DNA from: Xanthobacteraceae bacterium
Lineage (GTDB): Bacteria > Pseudomonadota > Alphaproteobacteria > Rhizobiales > Xanthobacteraceae
Direction: 5' to 3'
Assembly (NCBI GenBank): GCA_019635585.1
Contig: JAHBZE010000001.1
Span: 1,116,001-1,180,000, forward strand
Length of the DNA: 64,000 bases
Positions within the stretch are counted from its first letter, which is position 1. The number at the start of each line of letters is the position of its first letter. The position numbers and the translations under genes were made by a program. This document shows positions 17,840 through 26,298 of the stretch, in pieces. The notes beneath the pieces were generated by a model. It saw only the letters and a list, made by a program, of their open reading frames with translations. It searched no databases and was not told the origin of the DNA.

Positions 17840-19143
17840 CAGCCTTCGCCCGCGAGATATTTCTTGGCGAGGATTTTTCCCTCCTCGACCGCGGGCTGAT
17901 CGTAAGGATCAACGCCAAAGAGCGATGCAGCGAGAATCGTTTCTAACATAAAGTGCATCAGCAACGCGCCGAGCGCGAAAGCGTCGAGTTCTTTGACCGT
18001 GATGGTGCGAAGGGGAAGCGAATGTTTCGCCAGCGTGTCGCCGGTCGCCCTCGCCTGCGCCGCCACTAGATCGCCCACCGTATGCCCGCCGAATCCCGGT
18101 TCGCCGCAGATTTCGGCCAGCGCGGGATCGAGACGCGGCCCGCGGCCTTTCGTATCGCTCGATAAAATCGTGAAGAACTTGTCGCGTGGGCCTGCGAGCC
18201 AGAGCTGCAACTGGCTGTGCTGATCGACCGGGCCGATGGAGGCGAGCGGCGTCGAACCCTTGCCGTCCTTGCCGAGGCTCTCGCCCCAAAGCTGCATCCA
18301 CCAGCGCGTCATCCGCTCGAAGCGGTCGCCGTAGGCGAGCAGCACCGACATCGGCAAGCCCGCTTCGCTCGCGCTCACGTTCAATGCCGCGCCAACCGCC
18401 GGCGCAATGTCTTCGGGCTTCGCATTGGAAAGAATTGGTGCGAGCACCGCGCCCGCACCCTTGCGGAGCGCGAGAATATCGACGTCGGCGAGTAGCGCGG
18501 GCAGCAGGCCGACATTTGTCAGCGCAATGAAACGCCCGCCGACGCCGGTGTCGTGGTCGAGCACCTCGCAGCCATATTTTCCGAGCAGCGCACGCAGACC
18601 GTTCTTTCCGCCCGGTTTCAGCGGCTCGGAGATTCCGAAAAGATGCTTGGCGACGCCGAGCTTCGCTTTTTCGAGCGCGCCGATCGCGGCAATGGTCTGT
18701 AAGAGCGTTTCGCCGGTGCCTCCAGATTTCGAGATCGCGACGAAGCGTGCACTTTCGAGCGGCAGTTCGGACAGAAATTCCTCGAGCGAGAGCGGATCGA
18801 GGTTGTCGAGGAAATGCAGCTTCGGCATGCGGCGCAGGTCGCCGACGCCCGGCACGTTATAGCCGCCGAGTTGCGCGAGCGTCTGGCCGCCGAGGCTCGA
18901 GCCGCCGGTACCGAGAAAGACGACATCGGTTGCGCTACGCAGCTTTTCGGCGAGCGCCTTGATCGCGGCGAGATCCTCGGTGCGTTCGGGCAGCCGCAAG
19001 TGCGCGAGCGTCTTTTTCTCGTAAGCGTCGCGCAGGCTCGCAAGCGCAGGCACGAGACGCTGCAAATTTTCCTCGACCTGGCCCCGCGCAATATTGCCCG
19101 CGAAGGCGCGGCTCACGTCCTGAACGAAAGGCAACGTGCCCAT
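17839..19143 (-). CDS. pgi: Glucose-6-phosphate isomerase (short form)
   Basis: 434 residues, about 110 shorter than the E. coli enzyme and closer to the compact bacterial form. The sugar-phosphate isomerase folds are visible in FLGTGGSSLGGQTL, AISKSGGTGETLLQT and GPVDQHSQLQLWLAGP. It interconverts glucose-6-phosphate and fructose-6-phosphate. It starts directly at the end of the ABC permease gene (no intergenic base) and overlaps arfB, so it probably shares a transcript with the polyamine-type transporter. Confidence 0.93.
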   Translation of the reverse strand: MGTLPFVQDVSRAFAGNIARGQVEENLQRLVPALASLRDAYEKKTLAHLRLPERTEDLAAIKALAEKLRSATDVVFLGTGGSSLGGQTLAQLGGYNVPGVGDLRRMPKLHFLDNLDPLSLEEFLSELPLESARFVAISKSGGTGETLLQTIAAIGALEKAKLGVAKHLFGISEPLKPGGKNGLRALLGKYGCEVLDHDTGVGGRFIALTNVGLLPALLADVDILALRKGAGAVLAPILSNAKPEDIAPAVGAALNVSASEAGLPMSVLLAYGDRFERMTRWWMQLWGESLGKDGKGSTPLASIGPVDQHSQLQLWLAGPRDKFFTILSSDTKGRGPRLDPALAEICGEPGFGGHTVGDLVAAQARATGDTLAKHSLPLRTITVKELDAFALGALLMHFMLETILAASLFGVDPYDQPAVEEGKILAKKYLAGEG

Positions 19144-19947
19144 TTACTTCCCTGTCGCCTTTCCCTGCTGCCACTTCATCGCGAGCGAAGCGGCAAGCAC
19201 GACGGCGGTAATCACGACGATGAACACCGTACTGATCGCATTAACCTCGGGCGTCACGCCGAGACGAACCTGACTGTAAATCCGCATCGGCAGGGTTGTG
19301 TTTCCGGGCCCCGCCGTGAAACTCGCGATCACAAGATCGTCGAGCGAGAGCGTGAAAGCAAGGAGCCAGCCCGCCGCCACCGCCGGAAAAATCACCGGCA
19401 GCGTTACCGAAAGAAACGCGCGCAGCGGGGTCGCGCCGAGGTCGAGCGCCGCCTCCTCGATGCTGCGGTCGAAGGTGACGAGCCGCGATTGCACGATGAC
19501 CGCGACAAAGCACATGGTGAAGGTGACGTGGGCAAGCGCGACGGTCCAGAAACCGCGCTCGAAATCGATGGAAACGAACAGGAGAAGAAGCGCCAAGCCG
19601 GTGATGACTTCGGGCATCACCAGCGGCGCATAGACGAGGCCCGCGAACAGCGTGCGGCCGCGGAATGCACCGGCCCGCACGAGCGCCACGGCCGCAAGCG
19701 TGCCGAGCACGGTCGCAATCGTGGCCGCGACCGCGGCGACTTTCAGGCTGACCCAGGCCGCGTCCAAAAGCGCCTGATTGTGCAGGAGTCCGCGATACCA
19801 GCGCGTCGACCAACCGCCCCAGACGGTGACCAGACGCGAATCGTTGAACGAATACGCGACCAGAAGAATGAGCGGCACATAGAGAAACGCGAGGCCCAGC
19901 GCGAGCGCGGGCACCGTAACCGTAGAGAGGCCCTTTCGCATCGCCAT
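19144..19947 (-). CDS. potI: Polyamine-type ABC transporter permease (PotC/PotI)
   Basis: 267 residues with about six transmembrane segments, starting MRKGLSTVTVPALALGLAFLYVP. The EAA loop is recognisable in EEAALDLGATPLRAFLSVTLP, which couples to the ATPase. It is the second of two adjacent permeases (1-bp gap from potH) in the order ATPase, PotH-like, PotI-like, that of spermidine/putrescine importers. Substrate cannot be set without a binding protein. Confidence 0.87.
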   Translation of the reverse strand: MAMRKGLSTVTVPALALGLAFLYVPLILLVAYSFNDSRLVTVWGGWSTRWYRGLLHNQALLDAAWVSLKVAAVAATIATVLGTLAAVALVRAGAFRGRTLFAGLVYAPLVMPEVITGLALLLLFVSIDFERGFWTVALAHVTFTMCFVAVIVQSRLVTFDRSIEEAALDLGATPLRAFLSVTLPVIFPAVAAGWLLAFTLSLDDLVIASFTAGPGNTTLPMRIYSQVRLGVTPEVNAISTVFIVVITAVVLAASLAMKWQQGKATGK

Positions 19948-19948
19948 C

Positions 19949-20857
19949 TCAGTCGCGCTCCAGTTCGCGCAACTGCATGCGCTGATAAATCAGAATGGGC
20001 ACGAGCAGCACGAGCAGAATCAAAATCGCAAGCGCGGAAGAAACCGTCCACGAGCGGTTGTTCGCGAACTCGTTCCAGACCGTGCGGCCGATCATCTGGG
20101 TCTCGGAGCCGCCGAGGAGATCGGGGATCACGAATTCTCCGACCGCGGGAATGAAACAGAGCAGCGCGCCCGCGACGATGCCCGGCGTTGAGACCGGCAC
20201 GGTCACGCGCCAGAACGCGCGCGCGGGCGTAGCACCCAGATCGGCCGCTGCTTCCAGAAGCGAGTCGTCCATCCGCTCCAGCGCCGCATAGAGCGGCAGC
20301 ACCATGAACGGGAAATAGGAATAGACCATGCCGATCACGACCGCGACGTTGGTCGAGAGAATCTCGAGCGGCGCGGAGATGACGCCGAGCGAGAGCAGCA
20401 ATTCGTTGAGCAGGCCTTCGCGCGACAGGATTCCGATCCAGGCGTAGACGCGGATCAGGAACGAAGTAAAGAACGGGAGTACCACAAGCAGAAGCAGGAT
20501 GGGCCGCCAGTTGCGAGGCGCGCGTGCAATCGCATAGGCCACCGGATAACCGGTGATCACCAGAATGACGGTCGCAATCGCGGCAAGCACGATGCTTTGC
20601 AAATAGGAATACACATAAAGCCAGTCGCCCAGCACAAATGTGTAATTGTCGAGATCGAGTTGCAGGAGCTTGGCGCGGATCGCGGCCCAGCCTTCGCTGA
20701 AATGGAACACCGGCAGATAAGGCGGCTGCGCCACCGCGTCGTCGGACAGGCTGATTTTGAAGACGATCAGGAACGGCAACAGGAAGAAAGCCGCGAGCCA
20801 GAGAAACGGCACCGCGACCGTGACCTTGTTAAAGATGCCGCGCCGGTCGAGTGCCAT
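19949..20857 (-). CDS. potH: Polyamine-type ABC transporter permease (PotB/PotH)
   Basis: 302 residues, six predicted membrane segments. The EAA motif is LLEAAADLGATPARAFWRVTVP. The long periplasmic loop after the first helix (SDDAVAQPPYLPVFHF) is typical of the PotB/PotH type. It is placed 5 bp after the ATPase gene and 1 bp before the second permease. Confidence 0.88.
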   Translation of the reverse strand: MALDRRGIFNKVTVAVPFLWLAAFFLLPFLIVFKISLSDDAVAQPPYLPVFHFSEGWAAIRAKLLQLDLDNYTFVLGDWLYVYSYLQSIVLAAIATVILVITGYPVAYAIARAPRNWRPILLLLVVLPFFTSFLIRVYAWIGILSREGLLNELLLSLGVISAPLEILSTNVAVVIGMVYSYFPFMVLPLYAALERMDDSLLEAAADLGATPARAFWRVTVPVSTPGIVAGALLCFIPAVGEFVIPDLLGGSETQMIGRTVWNEFANNRSWTVSSALAILILLVLLVPILIYQRMQLRELERD

Positions 20858-20862
20858 GGCGG

Positions 20863-22029
20863 TCAGCTTTTCAAAATGACGCCCGCGTCCGGCGTCCAGG
20901 AAAGATACACCTTGTCGTCCCAGCCGATCGGCGGCTCAATCTGGCGCGAGACGTTGGTCTTCGCCGCCTTCAGCACGAAGCCGTTGTCGAGATGCACGTG
21001 ATAGATCGAAAGATCGCCGAGATAGGCGATGTCATAGACCGTACCCTGCGCGCAGTTCGCATGCACTTCGGAGAGCGGCTCCTTGCCAATACGGATTTTC
21101 TCAGGCCGCAGCGCGACCGCGACGCGATCGCCGGCTTTCGTATCGATGCGTTGCGTCAGCCGCAGTTCAGCCTCCAACACATCGGATTTCAACGAGATGT
21201 CGCCCGGTGTCACGCGGTCGACCGTCGCCTCGATCAGATTGATGTCGCCGACGAACTCCGCGACATAACGGCTATTCGGCTGCTCGTAGATTTCGGAAGG
21301 CGTCGCGACCTGCACCAGCTTGCCATGATCCATGACGGCGATGCGGTCGGCGACCGTCATCGCCTCTTCCTGATCGTGGGTCACGATGATGAAGGTAGTG
21401 CCGATGCGTTGTTGCAGATCCATCAGCTCGAATTGCGTCTGCTCGCGCAGTTTCTTGTCGAGTGCAGCCATCGGCTCGTCGAGCAACAACACCTTCGGCC
21501 GCTTGACCAGCGAACGCGCGAGCGCGACGCGCTGACGCTGGCCGCCGGAAAGCTGATCGGGCTTGCGCTTTTCGTAGCCGCGAAGATTCACGAGCTTCAG
21601 CATCTCGTCGACGCGCGCCGCGATCTCGGCTTTCGGCATGCCTTCCTGTTTCAGCCCGAAAGCAATGTTGTCCAGAACGCTCATATGCGGAAACAGAGCG
21701 TAGGACTGGAACATCATGTTGACCGGTCGCCGGTACGGCGGCACGCCGGAAAGATCGGCGCCCGCGAGCGTGACCGCGCCCTCGCTTGCTTCCTCGAAGC
21801 CCGCGAGCAGCCGCATTAACGTGGTCTTGCCGCAGCCGGAGGGCCCAAGCAGCGCGAAAAATTCGCGCTCGTAGATGTCGAGCGAGACGCCGGCGACCGC
21901 GACGATGTCGCCGTAACGTTTCACCACGTTCTGGAATCGAATCAGCGGCCGCGCCGAGGGATCGGCCCAAGGCTCGAATTTGCGCCGCACGGATTGCGGC
22001 TTCTGCGGCTTAGGCGTGCTCCAATCCAT
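20863..22029 (-). CDS. potG: Polyamine-type ABC transporter ATP-binding protein (PotA/PotG)
   Basis: 388 residues. Walker A LLGPSGCGKTT, signature LSGGQRQRVALARS, Walker B VLLLDEP and the switch His in IVTHDQEEAM are all present, followed by a C-terminal TOBE-type regulatory domain from about residue 290. The N-terminal 30 residues are an extra Pro/Lys-rich extension as in PotG. It is the first gene of a transporter operon that lacks a binding-protein gene in this window; the upstream neighbour is the Rnk-like gene. Confidence 0.9.
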   Translation of the reverse strand: MDWSTPKPQKPQSVRRKFEPWADPSARPLIRFQNVVKRYGDIVAVAGVSLDIYEREFFALLGPSGCGKTTLMRLLAGFEEASEGAVTLAGADLSGVPPYRRPVNMMFQSYALFPHMSVLDNIAFGLKQEGMPKAEIAARVDEMLKLVNLRGYEKRKPDQLSGGQRQRVALARSLVKRPKVLLLDEPMAALDKKLREQTQFELMDLQQRIGTTFIIVTHDQEEAMTVADRIAVMDHGKLVQVATPSEIYEQPNSRYVAEFVGDINLIEATVDRVTPGDISLKSDVLEAELRLTQRIDTKAGDRVAVALRPEKIRIGKEPLSEVHANCAQGTVYDIAYLGDLSIYHVHLDNGFVLKAAKTNVSRQIEPPIGWDDKVYLSWTPDAGVILKS

Positions 22030-22077
22030 GATGCCCCAAGCTTCGTCCGAAAGAGCGCGATTGCTTAGCGAGGAATA

Positions 22078-22100
22078 AGGGGCTCCACAACCGAGCCCCT
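22078..22100 (-). terminator. Hairpin terminator after the Rnk-like gene
   Basis: An 8-bp perfect stem (AGGGGCTC paired with GAGCCCCT) closes a 7-nt loop 4 bp beyond the stop of the Rnk-like gene; on the minus strand it is followed by TTATTCC. The short T tract makes it a moderate intrinsic terminator, separating this gene from the pot operon. Confidence 0.65.
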
Positions 22101-22104
22101 CTCC

Positions 22105-22506
22105 TCAACCGTTTCGTACCTTGAGCACGGTCAGCGAACGCCAGCCGCCCGACGGCGTCTGAAATTCGATCGACTGGCTCACGGACAACCCGATCAGCGC
22201 GGCACCCACAGGGGTGAGCACGCTTACGGTTGCGGAATCCGTAGTGCTTTCCTCCGGATAGACAAGCTTCACGCGGCGCACCTGTCCGGAAACATCGTCG
22301 CGGTATTCGACTTCCGAACCCATGGCGACGAGCCCTGGCAAGGATTCGAAGTCTTCGATCAGATGCGCACGCTCGACCTCGCGGGCGAGAAAATCGGAGG
22401 TTTGCGGAAATTTATCGGTTGCCGCGGCGGCGAGCCGCGAAAGCCGCTCGGAATCGCGGCGCGTGATCGCAATCGGCGGCAGATCGACGTTGAAATAGCG
22501 GGCCAT
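22105..22506 (-). CDS. rnk: Rnk / GreA-GreB C-terminal domain transcription factor
   Basis: 133 residues, the size of Rnk (nucleoside diphosphate kinase regulator) rather than GreA. The C-terminal FKBP-like GreA/B domain is visible in VAMGSEVEYRDDVSGQVRRV and VSVLTPVGAALIGLSVSQSIEF. It has only a short N-terminal coiled coil, so it is expected to bind near the RNA polymerase secondary channel without cleavage stimulation. Isolated by a hairpin downstream. Confidence 0.85.
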   Translation of the reverse strand: MARYFNVDLPPIAITRRDSERLSRLAAAATDKFPQTSDFLAREVERAHLIEDFESLPGLVAMGSEVEYRDDVSGQVRRVKLVYPEESTTDSATVSVLTPVGAALIGLSVSQSIEFQTPSGGWRSLTVLKVRNG

Positions 22507-22739
22507 TGAATTTCTCCCAGCCGTCCGCAGCGAAGCGACGCGGCTAAAACAGGCGGAAGTTCCGCCTTCGGCGATGACAGTTCGTGGAGGAGATGAATTA
22601 CGATCGTCCCGGACAGCGCGCAGCCGCCCGGGTCAGGTGCCCGCGTGAAGCTGGCCCGCTCGAAAAAGTTTCCGGTTCTGACGGATCGCGACGTTCATTG
22701 CCGCAAGGTAGGTACGCTGGCGCGTTTGTCAATGCGCGC
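22507..22739. other. Intergenic region between efflux pump and Rnk-like gene
   Basis: 233 bp with no convincing gene. It holds the Rnk-like promoter side, and a palindrome at 22551-22567 (AGGCGGAA, one central G, TTCCGCCT) that in the minus direction is followed by TGTTTT and could be a late terminator of the emrAB operon or an operator. Nothing else is recognised. Confidence 0.45.
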
Positions 22740-24320
22740 TCAATGCGCCGCGGCGGACGCGTCCATTTTAGGCCGCTCGAGCAGCGGCACGAAGAAAATC
22801 GCGATCAGGAAGAAAACGGAAAGCATCAGAAAAATATCCGAGAACGCGAGCACCATCGCCTCGCGCTGAACGAGCCCGAGGATTTTCTTCAGCGCCGCCT
22901 GCTGGGCGTCGGAGCCGAGCACCGGCGAAAATGCCTGAGCCATGCCTTGCAGCGTTTCTTCCGCGATGGGGCGGCCCCAGGTAATGCGCTCCTTCAACTG
23001 GAACATATGCACGTCGGTGCGTGTCGTCAGCACGGTGTTGATAATGGCAAGGCCGACCGCGCCGCCCAGATTTCGCATCAAGTTGAAAAGGCCGCTCGCG
23101 TTCTTCACCTGCAACGGCGAGAGCGTACCCAGCGCGAGCATGTTGATCGGCACCATGCAGAACATCAGCGCCATGCCGCGCAGCGCCTGCGGGAAGAACA
23201 GTTCGCTAAAGGCCCACTGGCTCGTGATCGGGGTCAGTTCGAACGTGGAGACAACAAAACCGACAAGCCCGAGTGCGATGAAAATTCGCGGGTCATATTT
23301 GCGCGACAATGTGCCGATGATCGGCGCGGAGACGAACATCAAGGCGCCTGTGACGAATACGGTTTCTCCGATCTGCAACGAGTTATAGCCGCGCACGCGC
23401 GCCAGAAAGAGCGGATAGAGATAGGTCAGGCCGTAAAGGCCGATGCCGATGATGAAGGTCAACGTACAGCCGACCGCGAAGTTACGGTTCTTGAACGCGG
23501 TCAAATCGACCACCGGCACTGGCTCCGTCAGCGTCCGCCACAGAAAAATCGTGCCGAAAATCAGCGTGAGCGCGAAGAAGAAGGTGATCAGACCCGAATC
23601 GAACCAGTCGTCGCGGGTGCCTTCTTCGAGGAAATACTGAAGGCTGCCGAGGCAGATCGCCATCGCGACCAGGCCCCAGACATCGAAGCGCTTCAGAAGA
23701 TCGAATTCCGGCTTATCGAAATCGACCAGCGTCCAGGCAAGAACCGTCGCCGCCACGCCGGGCACGACATTGATCAGGAACAGCCAGTGCCAGGAGAAGG
23801 CGCTGGTCAGGTAGCCGCCAACGGTCGGGCCAATCGTCGGCGCGAGCGTCACGGTAAGGCCGACGACCGCCATGATCGGCGCCATCATGCGGCGCGGAAA
23901 AATCGTATAGGCGGCGGCAAACGCGGTCGGGATCATGCCGCCGCCGACGAAGCCCTGAATCGCGCGATAGACAATCATTTCGCCGATCGTGGTCGACGTC
24001 GCGCAGAGCACGCTCGCGAGCGTGAAGCCGAGCGCGGAAAGCGTGAACAGGATCCGGGTCGAGAGCGCGCGGGCGAGAAAGCCCGAGAGCGGAATCATCA
24101 CGACTTCCGCGATGAGATAGCTCGTCTGCACCCAGGAGATTTCGTCGGGCGCCGCCGACAGCCCGGCCTGAATTTCGGAGAGTGACGACGAGACGATCTG
24201 GATGTCCAGGATCGCCATGAACATGCCGAAGACCAGCGCGAAGAACGCAATGAGCTTGCGCGGCGTGACCTCGCGGCCCGGCTCGTCGAGGGGAATCGCG
24301 CCTGCGGTGGTGTCGCTCAC
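22740..24320 (-). CDS. emrB: DHA2-family multidrug efflux MFS permease (EmrB-type)
   Basis: 526 residues from a GTG start, with about 14 hydrophobic segments typical of DHA2 transporters. Motif A-like and family blocks include LDIQIVSSSLSEIQAGL in the first helix, WVQTSYLIAEVVMIPLSGFLA, and GAVGLAIINTVLTTR. The GTG start overlaps the stop of emrA by 4 bp. With EmrA it forms a proton-driven pump that crosses the envelope, probably through an outer-membrane channel encoded elsewhere. Confidence 0.92.
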   Translation of the reverse strand: MSDTTAGAIPLDEPGREVTPRKLIAFFALVFGMFMAILDIQIVSSSLSEIQAGLSAAPDEISWVQTSYLIAEVVMIPLSGFLARALSTRILFTLSALGFTLASVLCATSTTIGEMIVYRAIQGFVGGGMIPTAFAAAYTIFPRRMMAPIMAVVGLTVTLAPTIGPTVGGYLTSAFSWHWLFLINVVPGVAATVLAWTLVDFDKPEFDLLKRFDVWGLVAMAICLGSLQYFLEEGTRDDWFDSGLITFFFALTLIFGTIFLWRTLTEPVPVVDLTAFKNRNFAVGCTLTFIIGIGLYGLTYLYPLFLARVRGYNSLQIGETVFVTGALMFVSAPIIGTLSRKYDPRIFIALGLVGFVVSTFELTPITSQWAFSELFFPQALRGMALMFCMVPINMLALGTLSPLQVKNASGLFNLMRNLGGAVGLAIINTVLTTRTDVHMFQLKERITWGRPIAEETLQGMAQAFSPVLGSDAQQAALKKILGLVQREAMVLAFSDIFLMLSVFFLIAIFFVPLLERPKMDASAAAH

Positions 24321-25540
24321 GGCTTGTCTTTTGGCGTGGTCCGCGTATCGACGGTGGCCACGACGGACAGTCCGGGCAGCAACAGCCGCTCATCCGCCTT
24401 CAACACGCGCACGCGAACGGTAAGACGCTGTACGATCTTGGTGAAGTTGCCGGTCGCGTTTTCCGGCGGCAGCAGGCTGAACAGCGCACCGGAAGCAGGC
24501 GCGAAGCTATCGACCACGCCTTCGAGCGGATTGGCGGAATCAGCGTCGAGCACGAGCTTCACCTTCTGCCCGATCTGGATCGAGCCGAGTTGCGTCTCCT
24601 TGAAGTTCGCGTCCACATAAACGCCTTGCAGCGGCACGAGCGCAAGCAGACGCTTGCCCGGCGAAACATAATCGCCGACCTGCACCGACTTGTTGCCGAT
24701 GACGCCATCGAACGGCGCGCGGATAACGGTCGCCTCGAGATCGCGCTGGGCCTTCGCCAGCACCGCCTCGAGTTCGCGGCGTGTGCGCTCGGCTTCCGTC
24801 TTCTGCGCTTTCAGCACTTCATGATTGGCTTCGGCCGCCGCTACCGCGGCGCGCGCCTGCAAGACCATGGCCTGCGCGCGATCGCGCGCCGCGCGCACGG
24901 CATCGTAAGTCGCCTTGCTTGCGAACTGGTTTTGCGTGAGCTGATCGGTGCGCGCGAAATCCGCGTCCGCCTTGCGCTGGTCGGCTTCCGCCGCCGCGAG
25001 CGAGGCCTTCGCCTGTTCGACCGCGGCCTGCGCGGCGACAATTTGCTTCTGGAGCCGTTCGATCGAGGCGTCCTGTGTCGCAAGACGTGCCGCCGCCTGC
25101 TCGACCGCGAGGCGATAATCGCCGTCGTCGAGGGTAACCAGCGTGTCGCCCGCTTTCACGCGCGCGTTCGCCGGCACGGAAACATTCGCGACATATCCGG
25201 CGACGCGTGGCGCCACGATCGACATATCGGCGCCGACATAAGCGTTATCGGTGGAGACGAGATAGCGGCCGACGAAAAGCCAATTCAAACCGTAATAAAA
25301 AATGACCACGGCCGCGATCGCTCCCGCGACCACAAGCAGCTTCTTGCGGCGGTCGTTGCCTTTCGGCGTCGAGCCGTTGCCGTCACTGCCAGCCGCATTG
25401 GAATCGCTTTGCGCGGCACCCGCAGGGGGCGCTTTGGGCGCCTCCGCGGTCGATGGCGATGGCCCGCGCGCGTGAAGCGGCGCGATCTCAGCGCTTTCCT
25501 GCACCGCGTTCGCGGCAGGTTTTCTTGCGGCTTCTGCCAT
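24317..25540 (-). CDS. emrA: HlyD-family efflux membrane-fusion protein (EmrA-type)
   Basis: 407 residues. A long Ala/Pro/Ser-rich cytoplasmic N-terminus (about 1-65) precedes one transmembrane helix (LLVVAGAIAAVVIFYYGLNW), the biotinyl-lipoyl-like domain with VSVPANARVKAGDTLVTLDDGDY, a long coiled coil of Gln/Ala/Glu heptads (about 140-260), and the second lipoyl half RAPFDGVIGNKSVQVGDYV. It is the periplasmic adaptor for EmrB. The start lies 25 bp from a TetR operator. Confidence 0.92.
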   Translation of the reverse strand: MAEAARKPAANAVQESAEIAPLHARGPSPSTAEAPKAPPAGAAQSDSNAAGSDGNGSTPKGNDRRKKLLVVAGAIAAVVIFYYGLNWLFVGRYLVSTDNAYVGADMSIVAPRVAGYVANVSVPANARVKAGDTLVTLDDGDYRLAVEQAAARLATQDASIERLQKQIVAAQAAVEQAKASLAAAEADQRKADADFARTDQLTQNQFASKATYDAVRAARDRAQAMVLQARAAVAAAEANHEVLKAQKTEAERTRRELEAVLAKAQRDLEATVIRAPFDGVIGNKSVQVGDYVSPGKRLLALVPLQGVYVDANFKETQLGSIQIGQKVKLVLDADSANPLEGVVDSFAPASGALFSLLPPENATGNFTKIVQRLTVRVRVLKADERLLLPGLSVVATVDTRTTPKDKP

Positions 25541-25564
25541 GCTCGTACCCGGCTACTTTGCAAT

Positions 25565-25585
25565 TTGACCGAACTGTTCGGTCAA
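25565..25585. promoter_or_regulatory. TetR-type operator 1 (proximal to emrA)
   Basis: A perfect inverted repeat: TTGACCGAAC, a single central T, then GTTCGGTCAA. It lies 25 bp before the emrA start. The same core, ACCGAAC-N-GTTCGGT, is found again at 25628-25644, and the TetR gene is divergent, so autoregulation and pump repression are the natural reading. Confidence 0.8.
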
Positions 25586-25627
25586 TTTTTCTTGACATAG
25601 CCAGTATTAAAGGTCAAATCAATATGC

Positions 25628-25644
25628 AACCGAACCGTTCGGTT
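25628..25644. promoter_or_regulatory. TetR-type operator 2 (proximal to tetR)
   Basis: A perfect inverted repeat: AACCGAAC, a central C, then GTTCGGTT, matching the core of operator 1. The centres are 61 bp apart. It lies 18 bp before the chosen ATG of the regulator; an alternative ATG at 25624 would place this operator inside the coding sequence. Confidence 0.75.
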
Positions 25645-25662
25645 CGATTTTACGGGTGTTTT

Positions 25663-26298
25663 ATGGCCGATCCGGCTGTCCCACGCGAACGAGCTACCCT
25701 CGAGACCGATAAACGCGCCCAGATTCTGGAGGGCGCGCGGCAGGTATTTTTCGCGCATGGCTTCAACGGCGCGAGCATGTCCGAGATCGCGCTCGCGGCT
25801 GGGGTCTCCAAGGGCACCCTCTATGTCTATTTCGAGAACAAGGAGCGGCTGTTCGCGGCCCTCGTCGAAGAGCATTCGCGGCAGATCGGCGGATCGACCC
25901 TGAAACTCGACCCGGACGAGGACGACGTTCGTGGCGCGCTCATGAAAACCGCGCGTGACTATCTCAACGCGCTTGCCCAGCCTGACCACGTCGCATGGCT
26001 GCGCACCGTGATCGGTGCTTCAGAAAAATTCCCGGAACTCGGCCAGATTTTCGTCGATTCCGGCCCGCGCCGCGCGGCGCAGAAACTTTCCGACTGGTTT
26101 CGTGCGTGGATTTCGCGCGGCAAACTCAAGATCGACAATGTCGAGATCGCAGCCTGGCAATTCACGATGATGATCCAGGGGCCGATCCTGGTGCCGATGC
26201 TTTACGGCGGCGAAGCGCGACCCTCGGCTGCGCGCATCGAGGAAGTCGTCCGGCAGTCGGTCGATATGTTCCTCGCCGCTTACGGCAGAAAAGTTTAG
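25663..26298 (+). CDS. TetR/AcrR family transcriptional regulator of the efflux pump
   Basis: 211 residues from ATG 25663 (alternative ATG at 25624 would cover operator 2). N-terminal TetR helix-turn-helix: ILEGARQVFFAHGFNGASM then EIALAAGVSKGTLYVYFENKERLF (about 16-60). The C-terminal ligand domain resembles the AefR/TetR_C group. Divergent from emrAB with two perfect operators between, so it very likely represses the pump and itself until an inducer binds. The inducer is unknown. Convergent overlap of 4 bp with glpD. Confidence 0.9.
   Translation: MADPAVPRERATLETDKRAQILEGARQVFFAHGFNGASMSEIALAAGVSKGTLYVYFENKERLFAALVEEHSRQIGGSTLKLDPDEDDVRGALMKTARDYLNALAQPDHVAWLRTVIGASEKFPELGQIFVDSGPRRAAQKLSDWFRAWISRGKLKIDNVEIAAWQFTMMIQGPILVPMLYGGEARPSAARIEEVVRQSVDMFLAAYGRKV

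Noticed and set aside
15641-17899. Very long open frame on the plus strand opposite mutL and arfB
   Set aside because: High GC leaves the antisense strand almost free of stop codons. It has Arg/Ala/Asp-rich composition with no family motif, while mutL and arfB on the other strand are fully supported.
22551-22567. Palindrome AGGCGGAA-G-TTCCGCCT as a repressor operator for the Rnk-like gene
   Set aside because: Only one copy and no adjacent regulator; it may equally be a weak terminator on the minus strand, so no operator is called.
22584-24185. Plus-strand frame of over 500 codons opposite emrB
   Set aside because: Arg/Glu/His-rich shadow of a hydrophobic transporter; no domain signature.
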